A stretch of 64,000 nt of DNA from Psychrobacter maritimus (GTDB taxonomy: Bacteria > Pseudomonadota > Gammaproteobacteria > Pseudomonadales > Moraxellaceae), in assembly GCF_904846345.1 (NCBI RefSeq), contig NZ_CAJHAJ010000001.1, forward strand, positions 648,030-712,029, given 5' to 3'. Positions 49,607 through 62,261 of this stretch are shown piece by piece (position 1 is the first letter of the stretch; each line of letters starts with the position of its first letter). Position numbers and translations under genes: made by a program. The notes beneath the pieces were generated by a model. It did no database searches, was not told where the DNA came from, and saw only the letters and a program-made list of their open reading frames with translations.

Positions 49607-52600
49607 TTAGTGATTGCCTTGGTTAAGCTCTTGGGCAAACGCTTCATCAAAGCTTGCAAAGTCTTTGCTATCAGTGCTGGCTGTCATATCAAACGCTGCA
49701 TTCAAGTCTTTATCTTGCAATTTTTGCTCCGCTTTTTCTTTACGGGCTTTATGATAAGCAAGACCAGTACCGGCAGGAATCAAGCGACCAACAACAACGT
49801 TTTCTTTCAGACCACGTAGCTCATCCACTTTACCAGTTACGGCAGCCGCAGTTAGAACACGAGTGGTTTCCTGGAACGACGCTGCTGAGATAAAGCTTTC
49901 TGTTGCCAGACTTGCTTTGGTAATACCAAGTAATTGACGCTCATACTGTACTGGGAATTTATCTTCCGCTTCCAGTTTAGCATTCAAGGCTTTGATATCA
50001 GCATATTCGACCTGATCGCCTTTAAAGTGGTTTGAATCGCCGCCGTCCGTTACTTCAACTTTACGCAGCATCTGACGAATGATAACTTCGATATGCTTAT
50101 CGTTGATTTTTACGCCCTGCAAGCGGTATACGTCCTGTACTTCGTTAACGATATAGTCAGCAAGCGCAGTTTGTCCTTTCAGACGTAGGATATCGTGCGG
50201 GTTTTGTGGACCATCAGCGATAACCTCACCACGAGCAACCGTCTCGTTTTCGAAGACGTTGATTTGACGCCATTTCGGGATCAGCTCTTCATGAATCTCA
50301 CCATCTTCATTGGTGATAATGAAGCGGTTTTTACCTTTGGTTTCTTTACCGAAGCTGACTACACCCGACATCTCTGCCATGATGGCATGATCTTTCGGAC
50401 GACGTGCTTCAAATAAGTCAGCAACACGTGGTAGACCACCGGTAATATCTTTAGTACCTGATGATGCTTGCGGTACACGACCTAGGATCGAACCGGCTGC
50501 TACTTTTTCACCGTCGCTAACGCGAATGATGGTTTCAGCTGGTAAGAAGTAAACCACTTCTTTACCTTCGTCAGTGTTCAAGATAATCGCCGGACGTAAG
50601 TCTTTGGCTGAGCTTGAACGGTCACGAGTCGCTAGAATTTCAAACGAGCTCATACCGGTTGCATCATCAACTTTTACCGTCGCTGTCATACCATCAGTGA
50701 TGTCACTGAAGCGTGCAGTACCAGCAAATTCTGTGATAATTGGATGCGTGTGCGGATCCCATTTAGCGATAGTCTGACCGCCTTCAACCTGCTCTTCGTT
50801 TTTCACAAGCACGCTTGAACCATAAGGAACTTTATAGCGCTCACGCTCACGGCCAAGCTCATCAGTCAATGCCAGTTCAGCTGAACGCGACACGATAACC
50901 AAGTGACCATCGGTATGTTGCACTGTTTTCATGTTCTCAAAGTGCACTTGACCAGCATTACGTGCTGAGATGCTGTTATCCACAGAAGCTGAACTTGCTG
51001 CCCCACCAACGTGGAAAGTACGCATCGTTAACTGAGTACCAGGTTCACCGATAGACTGGGCTGCCATAACACCGACTGACTCGCCGATATTGACTTTATG
51101 ACCACGGGCAAGGTCACGACCATAACACTGTGAACAAACGCCATGTTCGATATCACAAGTAATAACCGAACGTACCCAGATATCATCAATCGCGTTATTA
51201 TCAAGCACATTTACCCAATGCTCATCGATCAAGGTACCCGCTGGAATCAATACTTTATCAGCATCATCGTTATACGTTACATCACGAGCGGTCACACGAC
51301 CAAGTACTAGCTCACCGAGCTTCTCAATGATCTCACCACCTTGAATATGCGGCTTCATGAGCAAGCCTTGCTCAGTACCACAGTCTTCGCTGGTAATAAC
51401 CAAATCTTGTGCCACGTCAACCAAACGACGTGTCAAGTAACCCGAGTTAGCAGTTTTCAGTGCGGTATCCGCAAGACCTTTACGGGCACCATGCGTTGAG
51501 ATAAAGTACTGAAGTACGGTCAAACCTTCACGGAAGTTGGCTTTAATCGGCGTCTCAATGATTGAGCCATCCGGTTTTGCCATCAAACCACGCATACCTG
51601 CCAACTGACGAATCTGTGCCGCACTACCACGAGCACCAGAATCTGACATGATAAAGATAGAGTTAAATGACTTCTGCTCTTCTTCTTCACCTTTAGCATT
51701 TAAGATTTTATCAGTCGCTAAGTTGTCCATCATCGCTTTAGCGACTTTATCGTTGGTACGTGACCAGATATCGACAACTTTGTTATAACGCTCACCCGCA
51801 GTCACAAAACCTTGCTCGAATTGGTCTTCAATCTCGCGAACTTCCGCTTCTGCGGTTTCAATGATTTGTACTTTGCTTGGCGGAATGACCATATCATCGA
51901 TACCGATAGACACGCCAGACAGTGTTGCTTGAGCAAAACCAAGGTACATCAATTGGTCAGCAAACATAACACTTTCTTTCACGCCAACTTTACGGTAGCA
52001 AGAGTTGATCAATTTAGAGATGTTTTTCTTCGTCATCTCTTCGTTACACTCATCGAACGACATACCTTTAGGCATGATGTTCCAGATAAGTAGACGACCA
52101 GCGACGGTATCTTGTAACTTGACTTCTTTAGTCTCATTACCTTCTTCGTCGACATGAGTTTCAGTCACACGTACTTTAATCTTGGCGTTTACATGCAAAT
52201 CGTTTGAACCAATCGCACGCAATGCTTCATTAACGGTGGCAAAAATCATGCCCTCGCCTTTAGAATTGATTGACGAACGGCTGATGTAGTACAGACCCAA
52301 TACAACGTCTTGTGATGGTACGATGATTGGATCACCGTTAGCAGGCGACAAGATGTTGTTGGTCGACATCATTAATGCACGTGATTCAAGCTGTGCTTCT
52401 AGGGTCAATGGCACGTGAACGGCCATTTGGTCACCATCAAAGTCGGCGTTGAACGCGGTACAGACTAGAGGATGCAGCTGGATGGCTTTACCTTCAATCA
52501 ATACTGGCTCAAATGCTTGTAGACCCAAACGGTGAAGCGTTGGCGCACGGTTCAAGAGTACTGGATGCTCACGGATAACCATGGCCAGCATATCCCACAC

Positions 52601-53827
52601 TTGTGGCTCTTCACGCTCTACCATCTTTTTGGCAGCTTTAATCGTCGTTGCTAAACCATGAGACAATAATTTGTTATAGGTAAATGGCTTAAACAATTCA
52701 AGTGCCATTTTCTTCGGTAGACCACACTGATGTAGACGTAGCGTAGGACCAACAACAATCACCGAACGACCAGAGTAGTCAACACGCTTACCAAGTAAGT
52801 TTTGACGGAAACGACCTTGCTTACCTTTGATCATATCTGCCAAAGATTTCAATGGACGCTTGTTACTACCGGTAATCGCACGACCGCGACGACCGTTATC
52901 AAGCAAGGCATCGACTGATTCTTGCAACATACGTTTTTCGTTACGTACGATGATATCAGGGGCGCTTAGCTCTAATAGACGCTTTAGACGGTTGTTACGG
53001 TTAATCACGCGGCGATATAAATCGTTTAGATCTGAGGTCGCAAAACGGCCGCCTTCTAGTGGTACTAGAGGACGCAAATCTGGTGGTAGTACTGGTAAGA
53101 TATTCATTACCATCCACTCAGGCTTGTTATGAGAATCACGGAATGCTTCTAATAACTTAAGACGCTTAGACATCTTTTTAAGCTTGGTTTCAGAACCGGT
53201 TTGCGGAATTGCTTCACGCAACTCATCAATCTCGATATCTAAATCGATGTCTTTTAATAGGTCTTGAACGGCTTCAGCACCCATTTTGGCAGTGAACTCA
53301 TCGCCAAACTCTTCAAGCGCTTTATAATAATCTTCATCATCAAGCAGCTGATACTTTTCTAAAGAAGTCAGACCTGGCTCGGTTACGATATAGCTTTCAA
53401 AATATAGGACGCGTTCGATATCACGAAGCGTCATGTCTAGCAATAGACCGATACGGCTTGGTAATGATTTTAAGAACCAAATATGCGCAACAGGGCTCGC
53501 AAGATCAATATGACCCATGCGATCGCGACGTACTTTAGCAGTTGTGACTTCAACGCCACATTTTTCACAAATAACGCCTTGGAACTTACGGCGCTTGTAC
53601 TTACCACATAAACACTCAAAGTCTTTTACTGGACCAAAGATTTTGGCACAGAACAGACCATCACGCTCAGGCTTAAACGTACGATAGTTAATCGTTTCTG
53701 GTTTTTTAACTTCACCATGTGACCATGATTTGATCACGTCAGGTGAAGCTAAGGTAATTTGAATACTATCAAACTCTTGGTTACCGTTGCCGGTAGGGCT
53801 TTGCATGATATCGAGTAAATCTTTCAA
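49607..53827 (-). CDS. rpoC: RNA polymerase subunit beta'
   Basis: Catalytic subunit of RNA polymerase. The 1406-residue protein has the N-terminal zinc site (Cys72, Cys74, Cys87, Cys90 in [20 protein letters not shown]), the active-site Mg motif [12 protein letters not shown], the second zinc site [13 protein letters not shown], and trigger-loop sequences near [16 protein letters not shown]. The start is TTG at 53827 with GGAG 7-8 bases upstream; the family-typical MKDLLDIMQ follows directly. It lies 188 bases after rpoB with no terminator between, so the two genes are co-transcribed. Confidence 0.97.
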   Translation of the reverse strand: MKDLLDIMQSPTGNGNQEFDSIQITLASPDVIKSWSHGEVKKPETINYRTFKPERDGLFCAKIFGPVKDFECLCGKYKRRKFQGVICEKCGVEVTTAKVRRDRMGHIDLASPVAHIWFLKSLPSRIGLLLDMTLRDIERVLYFESYIVTEPGLTSLEKYQLLDDEDYYKALEEFGDEFTAKMGAEAVQDLLKDIDLDIEIDELREAIPQTGSETKLKKMSKRLKLLEAFRDSHNKPEWMVMNILPVLPPDLRPLVPLEGGRFATSDLNDLYRRVINRNNRLKRLLELSAPDIIVRNEKRMLQESVDALLDNGRRGRAITGSNKRPLKSLADMIKGKQGRFRQNLLGKRVDYSGRSVIVVGPTLRLHQCGLPKKMALELFKPFTYNKLLSHGLATTIKAAKKMVEREEPQVWDMLAMVIREHPVLLNRAPTLHRLGLQAFEPVLIEGKAIQLHPLVCTAFNADFDGDQMAVHVPLTLEAQLESRALMMSTNNILSPANGDPIIVPSQDVVLGLYYISRSSINSKGEGMIFATVNEALRAIGSNDLHVNAKIKVRVTETHVDEEGNETKEVKLQDTVAGRLLIWNIMPKGMSFDECNEEMTKKNISKLINSCYRKVGVKESVMFADQLMYLGFAQATLSGVSIGIDDMVIPPSKVQIIETAEAEVREIEDQFEQGFVTAGERYNKVVDIWSRTNDKVAKAMMDNLATDKILNAKGEEEEQKSFNSIFIMSDSGARGSAAQIRQLAGMRGLMAKPDGSIIETPIKANFREGLTVLQYFISTHGARKGLADTALKTANSGYLTRRLVDVAQDLVITSEDCGTEQGLLMKPHIQGGEIIEKLGELVLGRVTARDVTYNDDADKVLIPAGTLIDEHWVNVLDNNAIDDIWVRSVITCDIEHGVCSQCYGRDLARGHKVNIGESVGVMAAQSIGEPGTQLTMRTFHVGGAASSASVDNSISARNAGQVHFENMKTVQHTDGHLVIVSRSAELALTDELGRERERYKVPYGSSVLVKNEEQVEGGQTIAKWDPHTHPIITEFAGTARFSDITDGMTATVKVDDATGMSSFEILATRDRSSSAKDLRPAIILNTDEGKEVVYFLPAETIIRVSDGEKVAAGSILGRVPQASSGTKDITGGLPRVADLFEARRPKDHAIMAEMSGVVSFGKETKGKNRFIITNEDGEIHEELIPKWRQINVFENETVARGEVIADGPQNPHDILRLKGQTALADYIVNEVQDVYRLQGVKINDKHIEVIIRQMLRKVEVTDGGDSNHFKGDQVEYADIKALNAKLEAEDKFPVQYERQLLGITKASLATESFISAASFQETTRVLTAAAVTGKVDELRGLKENVVVGRLIPAGTGLAYHKARKEKAEQKLQDKDLNAAFDMTASTDSKDFASFDEAFAQELNQGNH

Positions 53828-54015
53828 GTTGCTTCTCCGTTATCTTTATAATCATCTGACAGCGTGCTAGGAGCGCGGCTAAGATGAATGAAGGCAATGA
53901 ATAGGGTTGAGACAAATCACTAAAAGCAGCAGCTATGCGCGTACTGCTTCTAGATTGACCACTAAGGATAATAATTAACTAAAGCTATGTTAAAGGTAGC
54001 TTCAGTCAGCCGTGC

Positions 54016-57000
54016 TTAATGGGTTTGCTTTAACTCAATATTGATACCCAGTGATTTGATTTCTTTGGTCAACACGTTAAACGATTCAGGCATACCTGGA
54101 TCCATATATTGCTCACCATCGACAATGTTTTTGTACATACGGGTACGGCCTTCAACGTCATCCGACTTCACCGTCAGCATCTCTTGCAAGGTATAAGTCG
54201 CGCCATATGCTTCTAGTGCCCAGACTTCCATCTCACCGAAGCGCTGACCACCAAACTGTGCTTTACCACCAAGTGGCTGCTGCGTCACTAATGAGTAAGA
54301 ACCAGTAGAACGCGCATGCATTTTGTCATCAACCAAGTGGTTAAGTTTTAGCATATACATATAACCAACGGTTACTTGGCGGTCAAACTTCTGACCAGTA
54401 CGACCGTCATACAAGGTCTGCTGACCATCACGCGCCATACCAGCAAGCTCTAGCAAGTCTTTGACTTGATGCTCATGAGCACCATCAAATACTGCTGTGC
54501 CCATCGGTACGCCGCCGCGTAAGTTGTCCGCTAGCGCCATGATGTCATCATCACTTAAGCTATCAAGATCCACTTGCTCGCCGCCCACTTTATTATAGAT
54601 TTGGTCTAAGAAATCACGCAAATCTTTAATCGCTGCTTGTGCTTTGAGCATACCATCAATCTTTTCGCCCAAGCCTTTTGCTGCCATACCTAAGTGAGTC
54701 TCTAGAACCTGACCGATGTTCATACGCGATGGTACACCGAGTGGGTTCAAGACGATATCAACGGTATTACCATGTTCGTCATAAGGCATGTCTTCAACCG
54801 GCATAATGCGCGATACCACACCTTTGTTACCATGACGACCAGCCATTTTATCACCAGGCTGGATACGACGCTTAACCGCTAGATATACTTTAACGATTTT
54901 TTGTACGCCATGTTGTAAGTCATCACCAGCGGTCAATTTGCGTTTTTTCTCGGCAAATTTAACATCGATGTCTTTTTGCTTATCGACCAAGTAATCAGCG
55001 ATTTGCGTTAGACGCTCAGAGATTTCTTCTTCAACCGGTTGGATATCAAGCAAAGTCTCAAGGCTCATGTCTTTCATATCAGCCAATGCCATCACTGTAC
55101 CGGCTTTTAGACCAGAACCGCCACTGACTTTTTGACCGTCAAGCAAGCTTGCGATACGACCACGAGCTGCTTCTTCAAAGATGCGTAGCTCTTCTTTTAA
55201 ATCTTTACGGTAGCTATCAAGCTGTGATTTTTCAATCGCTTTTGCACGCGCATCTTTTTCAACGCCGTCACGGGTAAAGACTTGCACGTCAATAACCGTA
55301 CCTTTGCTTGATGTTGGAACACGCAATGAGGTGTCTTTAACATCAGCAGCCTTTTCACCAAAGATAGCCCGTAGTAGTTTCTCTTCTGGCGTTAGTTGCG
55401 TCTCACCTTTTGGCGTGACTTTACCAACTAAGATATCGCCAGCATCTACTTCAGCACCGATATAAACGATACCCGCTTCATCAAGGCTTGATAGCGCCGC
55501 TTCACCAACGTTTGGAATATCAGCAGTAATTTCTTCTGTTCCAAGCTTGGTATCACGTGCCACACAAGTCAATTCTTGAATATGAATGGTGGTGAAACGA
55601 TCTTCTTTCACCACTTTTTCAGATAGCAAAATCGAATCTTCGAAGTTGTAACCATTCCAAGGCATAAATGCGATGCGAATATTCTGACCCAGTGCCAACT
55701 CGCCAAGATCCGTTGAAGGACCATCAGCCAAGATATCACCCACAGCAATCTCGTCGCCTTGGTTTACGATAATACGTTGGTTGATACAAGTGTTTTGGTT
55801 AGAACGCGTATATTTAACTAAGTTATAGATATCAATACCCGCTTCACCAGCGACCATCTCATCTTCATTAACACGGACCACAACACGTGAAGCATCAACG
55901 TCTTCGATTACACCGCCACGCTTAGCGATAACACAAACACCAGAGTCACGAGCGACGTGACGCTCCATACCGGTACCTACTAACGGCTTATCAGCACGTA
56001 GCGTAGGAACGGCCTGACGTTGCATGTTCGAACCCATCAAGGCACGGTTAGCATCATCATGCTCTAGGAACGGAATCAAACCAGCAGCGACCGATACCAC
56101 CTGACTTGGTGACACATCCATATGCGTCACTTTTTCTGGCGGCATACGCACGAATTCACCATAGCTACGCACACTGACCATCTCATCAGATAACGCGCCT
56201 TCTGCGGTTACTGGTGAATCAGCCTGTGCAATAACAGTACCGACTTCTTCAATCGCTGATAGATACTCAATAACGTCTGTTACTTTACCGTCAACCACAC
56301 GGCGATATGGCGTTTCTAAGAAGCCAAAGCTGTTGGTTTTAGCAAAGGTTGCTAGTGAGTTAATCAAACCAATGTTTGGACCTTCAGGAGTTTCAATCGG
56401 ACATACACGGCCATAATGGGTATCATGTACGTCACGTACTTCAAAGCCTGCACGTTCACGGGTCAGACCACCGGGTCCTAATGCTGATACACGGCGTTTA
56501 TGCGTCACTTCTGACAATGGATTGTTCTGATCCATGAACTGTGATAACTGGCTTGAACCAAAGAATTCTTTAACCGCAGCCGCTACTGGCTTTGAGTTAA
56601 TCAAATCTTGCGGTGACAAGTTATCAGATTCCGCTGAGCTTAAACGCTCTTTAACTGCACGCTCAACACGTACTAGACCAACACGGAATTGGTTTTCTGC
56701 CATCTCACCAACCGAACGAATACGGCGGTTACCTAAATGGTCAATATCATCGACTTCGCCGCGACCATTACGAATTTCAATCAATTCTTTTAGGACGTTA
56801 ACGATATCATCATTGGTCAAGACGCTACGACCGCGTTGAATATCAGCGTCATCAGTATCTTCAAACTCTAGACCCAAACGACGGTTAAACTTCATACGAC
56901 CGACATTCGATAAGTCATAACGATCAGGGTTAAAGAACATACTTTCAAACAGCTTCTCAGCGGTTTCAACCGTTGGTGGCTCACCTGGGCGCATGACTTT

Positions 57001-58134
57001 ATAAATCTCAATCAAGGCTTCTTCACGGCTTGAAGTGCTGTCTGCACGTAGCGTATCGGCAATATAACTGCCTTGGTCGATATCGTTGGTGAATAGAATG
57101 CTGAATTCTTTGATAGACTCACTGGCTTCAAACGCACTTAATTTAACCAATAATTCATGGTCAATCAGCGTATTGGCTTTAGCGATAACTTCGTCATTAA
57201 CGACGATGTCTTCCGCTAAAATACGCTCGTATAAGTATTCATCAGGGATAGAGATTTTGGTCATACCCGCTTCTTCAAGCTGACGGATACGGCGAGCATT
57301 AATACGTTTGCCCTGCTCGACAACCACTTCGCCTTCAGGCGTCACGATATCGAACTGCGCCATCTCGCCACGTAAGCGGTCAGCTACCAGATCAATCTCA
57401 AACTGCTCTTCGCCTTTATAAACTGCGACTTTATCAAAGAACAAATCTAAGATCTCAGACGTGCTTAAACCTAAAGCGCGTAGGATGATAGAAGCAAGCA
57501 GCTTACGACGACGGTCAATACGAGCAAAAACCAAATCTTTGGCATCAAATTCAAAGTCTAACCATGAACCACGGTAAGGAATGATACGGGCGTTATAAAG
57601 CACCTTACCACTTGAATGCGACTTACCTTTATCATGGTCAAAGAATACACCCGGTGAACGATGCAGCTGTGATACGATTACACGTTCAGTACCATTGATA
57701 ATAAAAGTACCGTTGGCAGTCATCAATGGCATCTCGCCCATATAGACGCTTTGCTCACGGATATCTTTGATTGCCGCTTTGCTGTCTTTATCTTTGCTGT
57801 CTTTGTCTTTGATGATTAGGCGAATTTTGACACGCATCGGCGCAGCAAAGGTCGAGCCGCGTAAGATACACTCACGCTCATCAAATTCAGGCGTACCTAA
57901 ATAATATTCAACGAATTGTAACTCAGCATTACCAGAGTGACTCTCAATTGGGAAAATAGAGGAATACGCAGCTTGCAAACCAGTATTCTCACGAGCTTTT
58001 GGCTTTTTATGCTCTTGCAAAAATTGCTCATAAGAATCTACTTGGATAGACAACAAATAGGGAATGTCCATCACAGTAGGCAATTCAGCAAAACTTTTGC
58101 GAATACGCTTTTTTTCAGTATAAGAATATGCCAT
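54016..58134 (-). CDS. rpoB: RNA polymerase subunit beta
   Basis: Core subunit of RNA polymerase. The 1372-residue protein is close to E. coli RpoB. The rifampicin region, [20 protein letters not shown], keeps the wild-type Asp535, His545 and Ser550 (E. coli Asp516, His526 and Ser531), so no classical resistance change is seen. The C-terminal [22 protein letters not shown] clamp segment is present. GGACTCTCG precedes the ATG at 58134. An unusually long non-coding spacer of 855 bases separates it from rplL. Confidence 0.97.
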   Translation of the reverse strand: MAYSYTEKKRIRKSFAELPTVMDIPYLLSIQVDSYEQFLQEHKKPKARENTGLQAAYSSIFPIESHSGNAELQFVEYYLGTPEFDERECILRGSTFAAPMRVKIRLIIKDKDSKDKDSKAAIKDIREQSVYMGEMPLMTANGTFIINGTERVIVSQLHRSPGVFFDHDKGKSHSSGKVLYNARIIPYRGSWLDFEFDAKDLVFARIDRRRKLLASIILRALGLSTSEILDLFFDKVAVYKGEEQFEIDLVADRLRGEMAQFDIVTPEGEVVVEQGKRINARRIRQLEEAGMTKISIPDEYLYERILAEDIVVNDEVIAKANTLIDHELLVKLSAFEASESIKEFSILFTNDIDQGSYIADTLRADSTSSREEALIEIYKVMRPGEPPTVETAEKLFESMFFNPDRYDLSNVGRMKFNRRLGLEFEDTDDADIQRGRSVLTNDDIVNVLKELIEIRNGRGEVDDIDHLGNRRIRSVGEMAENQFRVGLVRVERAVKERLSSAESDNLSPQDLINSKPVAAAVKEFFGSSQLSQFMDQNNPLSEVTHKRRVSALGPGGLTRERAGFEVRDVHDTHYGRVCPIETPEGPNIGLINSLATFAKTNSFGFLETPYRRVVDGKVTDVIEYLSAIEEVGTVIAQADSPVTAEGALSDEMVSVRSYGEFVRMPPEKVTHMDVSPSQVVSVAAGLIPFLEHDDANRALMGSNMQRQAVPTLRADKPLVGTGMERHVARDSGVCVIAKRGGVIEDVDASRVVVRVNEDEMVAGEAGIDIYNLVKYTRSNQNTCINQRIIVNQGDEIAVGDILADGPSTDLGELALGQNIRIAFMPWNGYNFEDSILLSEKVVKEDRFTTIHIQELTCVARDTKLGTEEITADIPNVGEAALSSLDEAGIVYIGAEVDAGDILVGKVTPKGETQLTPEEKLLRAIFGEKAADVKDTSLRVPTSSKGTVIDVQVFTRDGVEKDARAKAIEKSQLDSYRKDLKEELRIFEEAARGRIASLLDGQKVSGGSGLKAGTVMALADMKDMSLETLLDIQPVEEEISERLTQIADYLVDKQKDIDVKFAEKKRKLTAGDDLQHGVQKIVKVYLAVKRRIQPGDKMAGRHGNKGVVSRIMPVEDMPYDEHGNTVDIVLNPLGVPSRMNIGQVLETHLGMAAKGLGEKIDGMLKAQAAIKDLRDFLDQIYNKVGGEQVDLDSLSDDDIMALADNLRGGVPMGTAVFDGAHEHQVKDLLELAGMARDGQQTLYDGRTGQKFDRQVTVGYMYMLKLNHLVDDKMHARSTGSYSLVTQQPLGGKAQFGGQRFGEMEVWALEAYGATYTLQEMLTVKSDDVEGRTRMYKNIVDGEQYMDPGMPESFNVLTKEIKSLGINIELKQTH

Positions 58135-58989
58135 CGAGAGTCCTTACAGTAAACGTGGAAACAAATTGAAAGCGTGGCCAGCGTGCATCAATATTAGTTG
58201 ATATTAATACTATGCAAACTTAGCGACGTAAACGATAATATAAAACGGTTATTCATGCTCATTTAATGACTGATGATTAATTCACGCGTATAGTGCATGA
58301 TTAAGCCAGCTTATTTAAGCGTAAAATCGGCATCTAAACATGCCTATATGAGTGCTGACATTGCAAATTTCAATGCCCTACACTCTATAGTACTTAAGGC
58401 CAAGCACTGGTCTTTAAATACTATTGATTCTCTTTATAAATTCACTTAAAGTGTTATTGATACCTTTAAAGCGTTGTCGATATCTCAAACAAGGGTGTTG
58501 CGTATTAAGTTCAATTTCATGCTATTTAATGGTGCCTTTTAATACTACACAGCAAACGACTCACCCGCTACAATCATAAGTAATATCGTCGCTGATATCT
58601 ACCGTCTACGAGCCTACTTACTGACAGTAAAACCATGCTAAATGGATAATCGAATATTTATAACTTTTCGGAATTAATGGTAACTGGGGTAACTATAACT
58701 TTTAGAAACAATGACTTTTAGAATCAGTATAAACTATAGCGTTAATGGGAAAGCATGCAGACACAAAAAAATGCCAAACATCGATCGACGTTTAGCTTAT
58801 ATTAACTGATTTCAATAACTACTAAGTGTACTTGCATGTATATCGTCTGTCCTTTTGATGGGTATCCACCGTGATGTTGCATGCGTATGTTGGCAGACAC
58901 AAAAGGTCAAGCTACGAATTATAATAAAAAAAAGCTGGCAATGCAAGGCATTACCAGCTTTTTTTGTACAACACTAAGATAAGCTGAGC
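58135..58989. other. Long rplL-rpoB spacer, 855 bp
   Basis: It holds no credible gene. The rplL-proximal end has a strong terminator-like hairpin (58926-58966). The rest is AT-rich and should include an rpoB promoter or an RNA processing region. The phrase gcagacacaaaa occurs twice (about 58756 and 58891). Confidence 0.6.
58926..58966 (-). terminator. Terminator/attenuator after rplL
   Basis: On the minus strand aaaaagctggtaatgc and gcattgccagctttttt form a long stem (one G-U pair), with a T-run, about 25 bases after the rplL stop. In E. coli an attenuator in this place lowers rpoBC transcription. Confidence 0.85.
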
Positions 58990-59361
58990 TTATTTTAGTT
59001 CAACAGTTGCACCAGCTTCTTCAAGTTTCTTTTTCAACTCTTCAGCTTCAGCTTTGTTTACGCCTTCTTTGATTGGAGCTGGAGCGCTTTCAACCAAATC
59101 TTTCGCTTCTTTCAAGCCAAGACCAGTAGCTTCACGTACGGCTTTAATTACGCCAACTTTCTTCTCGCCAAAGCTGGCAAGAACTACGTCAAACTCGTCT
59201 TTTTCTTCAGCAGCAGCAGCAGGACCAGCAGCAGCAGGTGCAGCAGCAGCAACAGCAGCTGTTACGCCGAATTTTTCTTCCATAGCGCTGATTAATTCAA
59301 CGATATCCATTACTGACATTTCAGCGATTGCGTTTAACACATCATCTTTAGATAGTGCCAT
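58990..59361 (-). CDS. rplL: Ribosomal protein L7/L12
   Basis: Stalk protein of the 50S subunit that recruits translation factors. The 123-residue acidic protein has the dimerising N-terminal helices ([24 protein letters not shown]), an Ala-rich hinge ([14 protein letters not shown]) and the C-terminal domain [33 protein letters not shown] lies about 8 bases before the ATG. It follows rplJ by 126 bases. Confidence 0.97.
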   Translation of the reverse strand: MALSKDDVLNAIAEMSVMDIVELISAMEEKFGVTAAVAAAAPAAAGPAAAAEEKDEFDVVLASFGEKKVGVIKAVREATGLGLKEAKDLVESAPAPIKEGVNKAEAEELKKKLEEAGATVELK

Positions 59362-59487
59362 GAGAACTCTCCGTTATCTGATAAAATTTAGTTGGTTTTA
59401 ATATCGCTTGGATTGCTTGCCAAATTTTCAAATAGTGTTGGCAATAAAGTGCAATCGGCGATGTCAAAGTTACGTTAAAACAAGCAA

Positions 59488-60015
59488 TTAAGCAGCTTCT
59501 TTTGCGTCTTTGATTGCTGCTACCGTGCGAACAAGCTTACTAGGAACAGCGTTCATAGTTTGAACAAGCTTGGTAACTGGTGCGTTCATAGTAGCCATTA
59601 GGATAGAGATTGCTTCGTCGCGAGTTGGTAGCTTCGATACGCGCTCTAGCTCTTCTGGACCATAAACTTCACCACCGACTGATACCAATTTGGTCTCTAA
59701 AGCTTTGTTATCTTTACTGAACTCGAAAACAACTCGAGCAGCAGATCCCAAATCTTCCATAGAGAAAGCCAAAAGTAGTGGACCAGTCATACGGTCTGAC
59801 ATGCTCTCAAACTTAGTGCCTTCAAACGCGCGTTTTGCTAGGGTGTTTTTTACCACTTTCAAAACGACGCCTTTCTCACGGGCTTGTTCGCGTAGCTTAG
59901 TAAGCTTTGCAACACCAATACCATGATATTCGGCAGCTACTGCTGAGTGAGCATTAGCAGCAACTTCAGACACTTCAGCCACAACTTGTTGTTTTTGCTC
60001 TAGCGTTAATGCCAT
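59488..60015 (-). CDS. rplJ: Ribosomal protein L10
   Basis: Base of the L12 stalk. The 175-residue protein has the rRNA-binding N-terminus (EQKQQVVAEVSEVAANAHSA, then YHGIGVAKLTKLREQAREKG and KNTLAKRAFEG) and a C-terminal helical region that binds L12 dimers. AAAGGAG is 6-7 bases before the ATG. Its mRNA has a recognisable L10 leader upstream, so the L10-L12 complex should repress its own translation. Confidence 0.97.
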   Translation of the reverse strand: MALTLEQKQQVVAEVSEVAANAHSAVAAEYHGIGVAKLTKLREQAREKGVVLKVVKNTLAKRAFEGTKFESMSDRMTGPLLLAFSMEDLGSAARVVFEFSKDNKALETKLVSVGGEVYGPEELERVSKLPTRDEAISILMATMNAPVTKLVQTMNAVPSKLVRTVAAIKDAKEAA

Positions 60016-60209
60016 AAGTTGACTCCTTTAATCTAATCAATCTAATTCATACTAAGACTGACTTGATACGATACGTTATTTATAAATTCTATAAAGAATT
60101 CACTCATAACGACTGATTACGGCACCGTTATCAGAATGACATCAAGTGATAGCCTAGCGCTTATATTAATTTTTAATACAGCTACTAGCCTATCGGCTCT
60201 TATCAACAA

Positions 60210-60350
60210 CTGGGTGGGTCACCGTCTGCGTAGGACAACTAAGATTTTCATCTGTCGTCGATTAACAAAAGCAGCTCGTTGTTATTATCAGCAATCCGAA
60301 AATCATTAATAATAACGCAAAACCGCTTTCTACCTACGGTCTTAGACAGC
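60210..60350 (-). promoter_or_regulatory. L10 leader (autogenous control of rplJL)
   Basis: On the minus strand a segment near 60333-60345 reads ctaagaccgtagg and a later one near 60216-60236 reads gtcctacgcagacggtgaccc. Together they form the stem with the conserved kink-turn seen in the E. coli rplJ leader, which contains CCUGCGUAGACGGUGAC. The L10(L12)4 complex binds here. It lies about 195 bases before rplJ. Confidence 0.85.
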
Positions 60351-60392
60351 ATAGCGTTTGCTACGCTGACCTAATTCTTTAAAATATTTTTG

Positions 60393-60425
60393 CGGCCTTT
60401 ATTTGAAATCGTCAAATAAAGGCCG
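60393..60425 (-). terminator. Perfect 14-bp hairpin after rplA
   Basis: cggcctttatttga (60393-60406) and tcaaataaaggccg (60412-60425) are exact complements around a 5-base loop, just 8 bases after the rplA stop. The minus-strand tail is gcaaaaatatttt, so the T-run is poor. It may be a partial terminator or an RNase-processing site. Confidence 0.6.
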
Positions 60426-60433
60426 ATGTTTAA

Positions 60434-61135
60434 TTATTTCGCTGTGCGATATGGAACAGGATCAATGGTGATACCTGGGCCCATAGTGCTAGACAAGGTA
60501 ATTTTCTTAATGAAAGTACCTTTAGAAGTAGCAGGTTTAGCACGCTTTAGATCTGTGATTAGTGCTTGAGCGTTTTGGATAACTTGCTCAGCAGTGAAAC
60601 CAACTTGACCGATAGTGGTATGGATAATACCCGCTTTATCAACACGATACTGTGCTTGACCCGCTTTAGCGTTAGTTACAGCTTCAGCAACGTTAGGCGT
60701 TACCGTACCAACTTTTGGGTTAGGCATCAGGCCACGTGGACCTAGGATAGTACCTAATTGACCAACAACACGCATCGCATCAGGAGCAGCAATAACGACG
60801 TCAAAGTCCATGTTACCGGCTTTGATTTGTTCTGCTAGGTCTTCAAAACCAACGATGTCAGCACCAGCTTCTTTGGCGGCTTCAGCAGCAGCGCCTTGAG
60901 CAAATACAGCAACGCGTTTGGTTTTACCAGTACCAGCAGGTAGGTTGGTAGCACCACGAACGACTTGGTCAGATTTACGTGGGTCAACGCCCAAGTTTAC
61001 TGCGATGTCGATAGACTCTTTGAATTTAAGAGCTGGCAAATCGTTTAAGATTTGAACCGCTTCTTCAAGAGTGTATAATTTTTCGTTTTCTACACGCTCA
61101 GCGATTAACTTTTGACGCTTAGTAAGTTTGCTCAT
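60434..61135 (-). CDS. rplA: Ribosomal protein L1
   Basis: L1 stalk protein of the 50S subunit and, in the family, repressor of the rplKA mRNA. The 233-residue protein shows [41 protein letters not shown], the [15 protein letters not shown] loop and the [12 protein letters not shown]-terminus. It begins immediately after the rplK stop, so the two are translated together. Confidence 0.97.
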   Translation of the reverse strand: MSKLTKRQKLIAERVENEKLYTLEEAVQILNDLPALKFKESIDIAVNLGVDPRKSDQVVRGATNLPAGTGKTKRVAVFAQGAAAEAAKEAGADIVGFEDLAEQIKAGNMDFDVVIAAPDAMRVVGQLGTILGPRGLMPNPKVGTVTPNVAEAVTNAKAGQAQYRVDKAGIIHTTIGQVGFTAEQVIQNAQALITDLKRAKPATSKGTFIKKITLSSTMGPGITIDPVPYRTAK

Positions 61136-61567
61136 TTACACACCCTCCACGGTAATACCCATTGAACGTGCAGTACCAGCGATGGTACGGACAGCAGCAT
61201 CAAGACCAGCAGCAGTTAAATCTGCATCTTTAGTCTTAACGATCTCTTCTAACTGAGCACGGTCCACTTTACCGACTTTAGCGGTGTTTGGTGTACCAGA
61301 ACCTTTAGCGATACCAGCAGCCTTACGTAGTAAGTATGCAGCTGGTGGCGACTTCATGATGAAGGTAAAAGACTTATCGCTGTATACAGTGATCTCAGTA
61401 GGAATCGGTAGACCCGGCTCTTGGTTTGAGGTCGCAGCGTTAAATTCTTTACAGAACGCCATGATGTTCACGCCTTTTTGACCCAATGCTGGACCAATCG
61501 GTGGTGAAGGATTTGCTTTGCCTGCAGGCACTTGTAGTTTGATGTAACCATCAATCTTCTTAGCCAT
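61136..61567 (-). CDS. rplK: Ribosomal protein L11
   Basis: Binds the GTPase centre of 23S rRNA. The 143-residue protein has [37 protein letters not shown] at its start and the C-terminal rRNA-binding domain ending [28 protein letters not shown] sits 5 bases before the ATG. It starts the rplKA pair, 92 bases after nusG. Confidence 0.97.
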   Translation of the reverse strand: MAKKIDGYIKLQVPAGKANPSPPIGPALGQKGVNIMAFCKEFNAATSNQEPGLPIPTEITVYSDKSFTFIMKSPPAAYLLRKAAGIAKGSGTPNTAKVGKVDRAQLEEIVKTKDADLTAAGLDAAVRTIAGTARSMGITVEGV

Positions 61568-61659
61568 GAGATACTCTCCTTTATGGGTAATAGCGCCAAA
61601 TCAATGTGGTATAACCCTTATTGACTAACAGCTCCCCGGTTGATGAATTTGTGGCTGGT

Positions 61660-62190
61660 TTAATCTAGTTTTTCAACTTTACTAAACTCAAGCTCGACCT
61701 GAGTCGGTCGATTAAATACGTTTACCGTTAAATGTAGCTTAGACTTCTCATAATCCACTTTTTCAACCAACCCTTTAAAGTCAGTAAATGGACCATCGAT
61801 AACCAACAACTCTTCGCCCGGCTCAAATAGAGTCTTAGGACGCGGGTCAGCTTCACTCTGGTTCAGACGGTTCAAGATGCGATCTGCTTCTACTTGCGTA
61901 ATAGGTGCAGGCGTCTCTGGCGTGCCACCGATAAAGCCCATAATACGTGGACAATCTTTAACGATGTGCCAAGTGTTGTCGTTCATCTCCATTTGGATTA
62001 ATACATAACCCGGAAAGAACTTACGCTCGCTTTTACGCTTTTTGCCGTCTTTCATTTCGACGACTTCTTCAGTAGGAACCAACACATCACCGAACGAATC
62101 AGCAAAGTCACTACGATTAATACGATCAGTTAATGAACGTTGTACTTGCTTTTCATATCCTGAAAACGCTTGGACAATATACCAACGCAT
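61660..62190 (-). CDS. nusG: Transcription antitermination factor NusG
   Basis: Links RNA polymerase to the ribosome and Rho. The 176-residue protein has the N-terminal NGN domain ([31 protein letters not shown] segment) and a C-terminal KOW domain ([31 protein letters not shown]). GGAGCG is 6 bases before the ATG. It follows secE by 71 bases, as in E. coli. Confidence 0.97.
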   Translation of the reverse strand: MRWYIVQAFSGYEKQVQRSLTDRINRSDFADSFGDVLVPTEEVVEMKDGKKRKSERKFFPGYVLIQMEMNDNTWHIVKDCPRIMGFIGGTPETPAPITQVEADRILNRLNQSEADPRPKTLFEPGEELLVIDGPFTDFKGLVEKVDYEKSKLHLTVNVFNRPTQVELEFSKVEKLD

Positions 62191-62261
62191 ATCACGCTCC
62201 TGATCATTACAGTTAAGTCGTTATGAGTAAATTTTGGCTTAAAGGACACTAATACGCGTCA

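Noticed and set aside
56500..56560. Possible rifampicin resistance change in rpoB
   Set aside because: All classical positions (E. coli Asp516, His526, Ser531) carry the wild-type residues.
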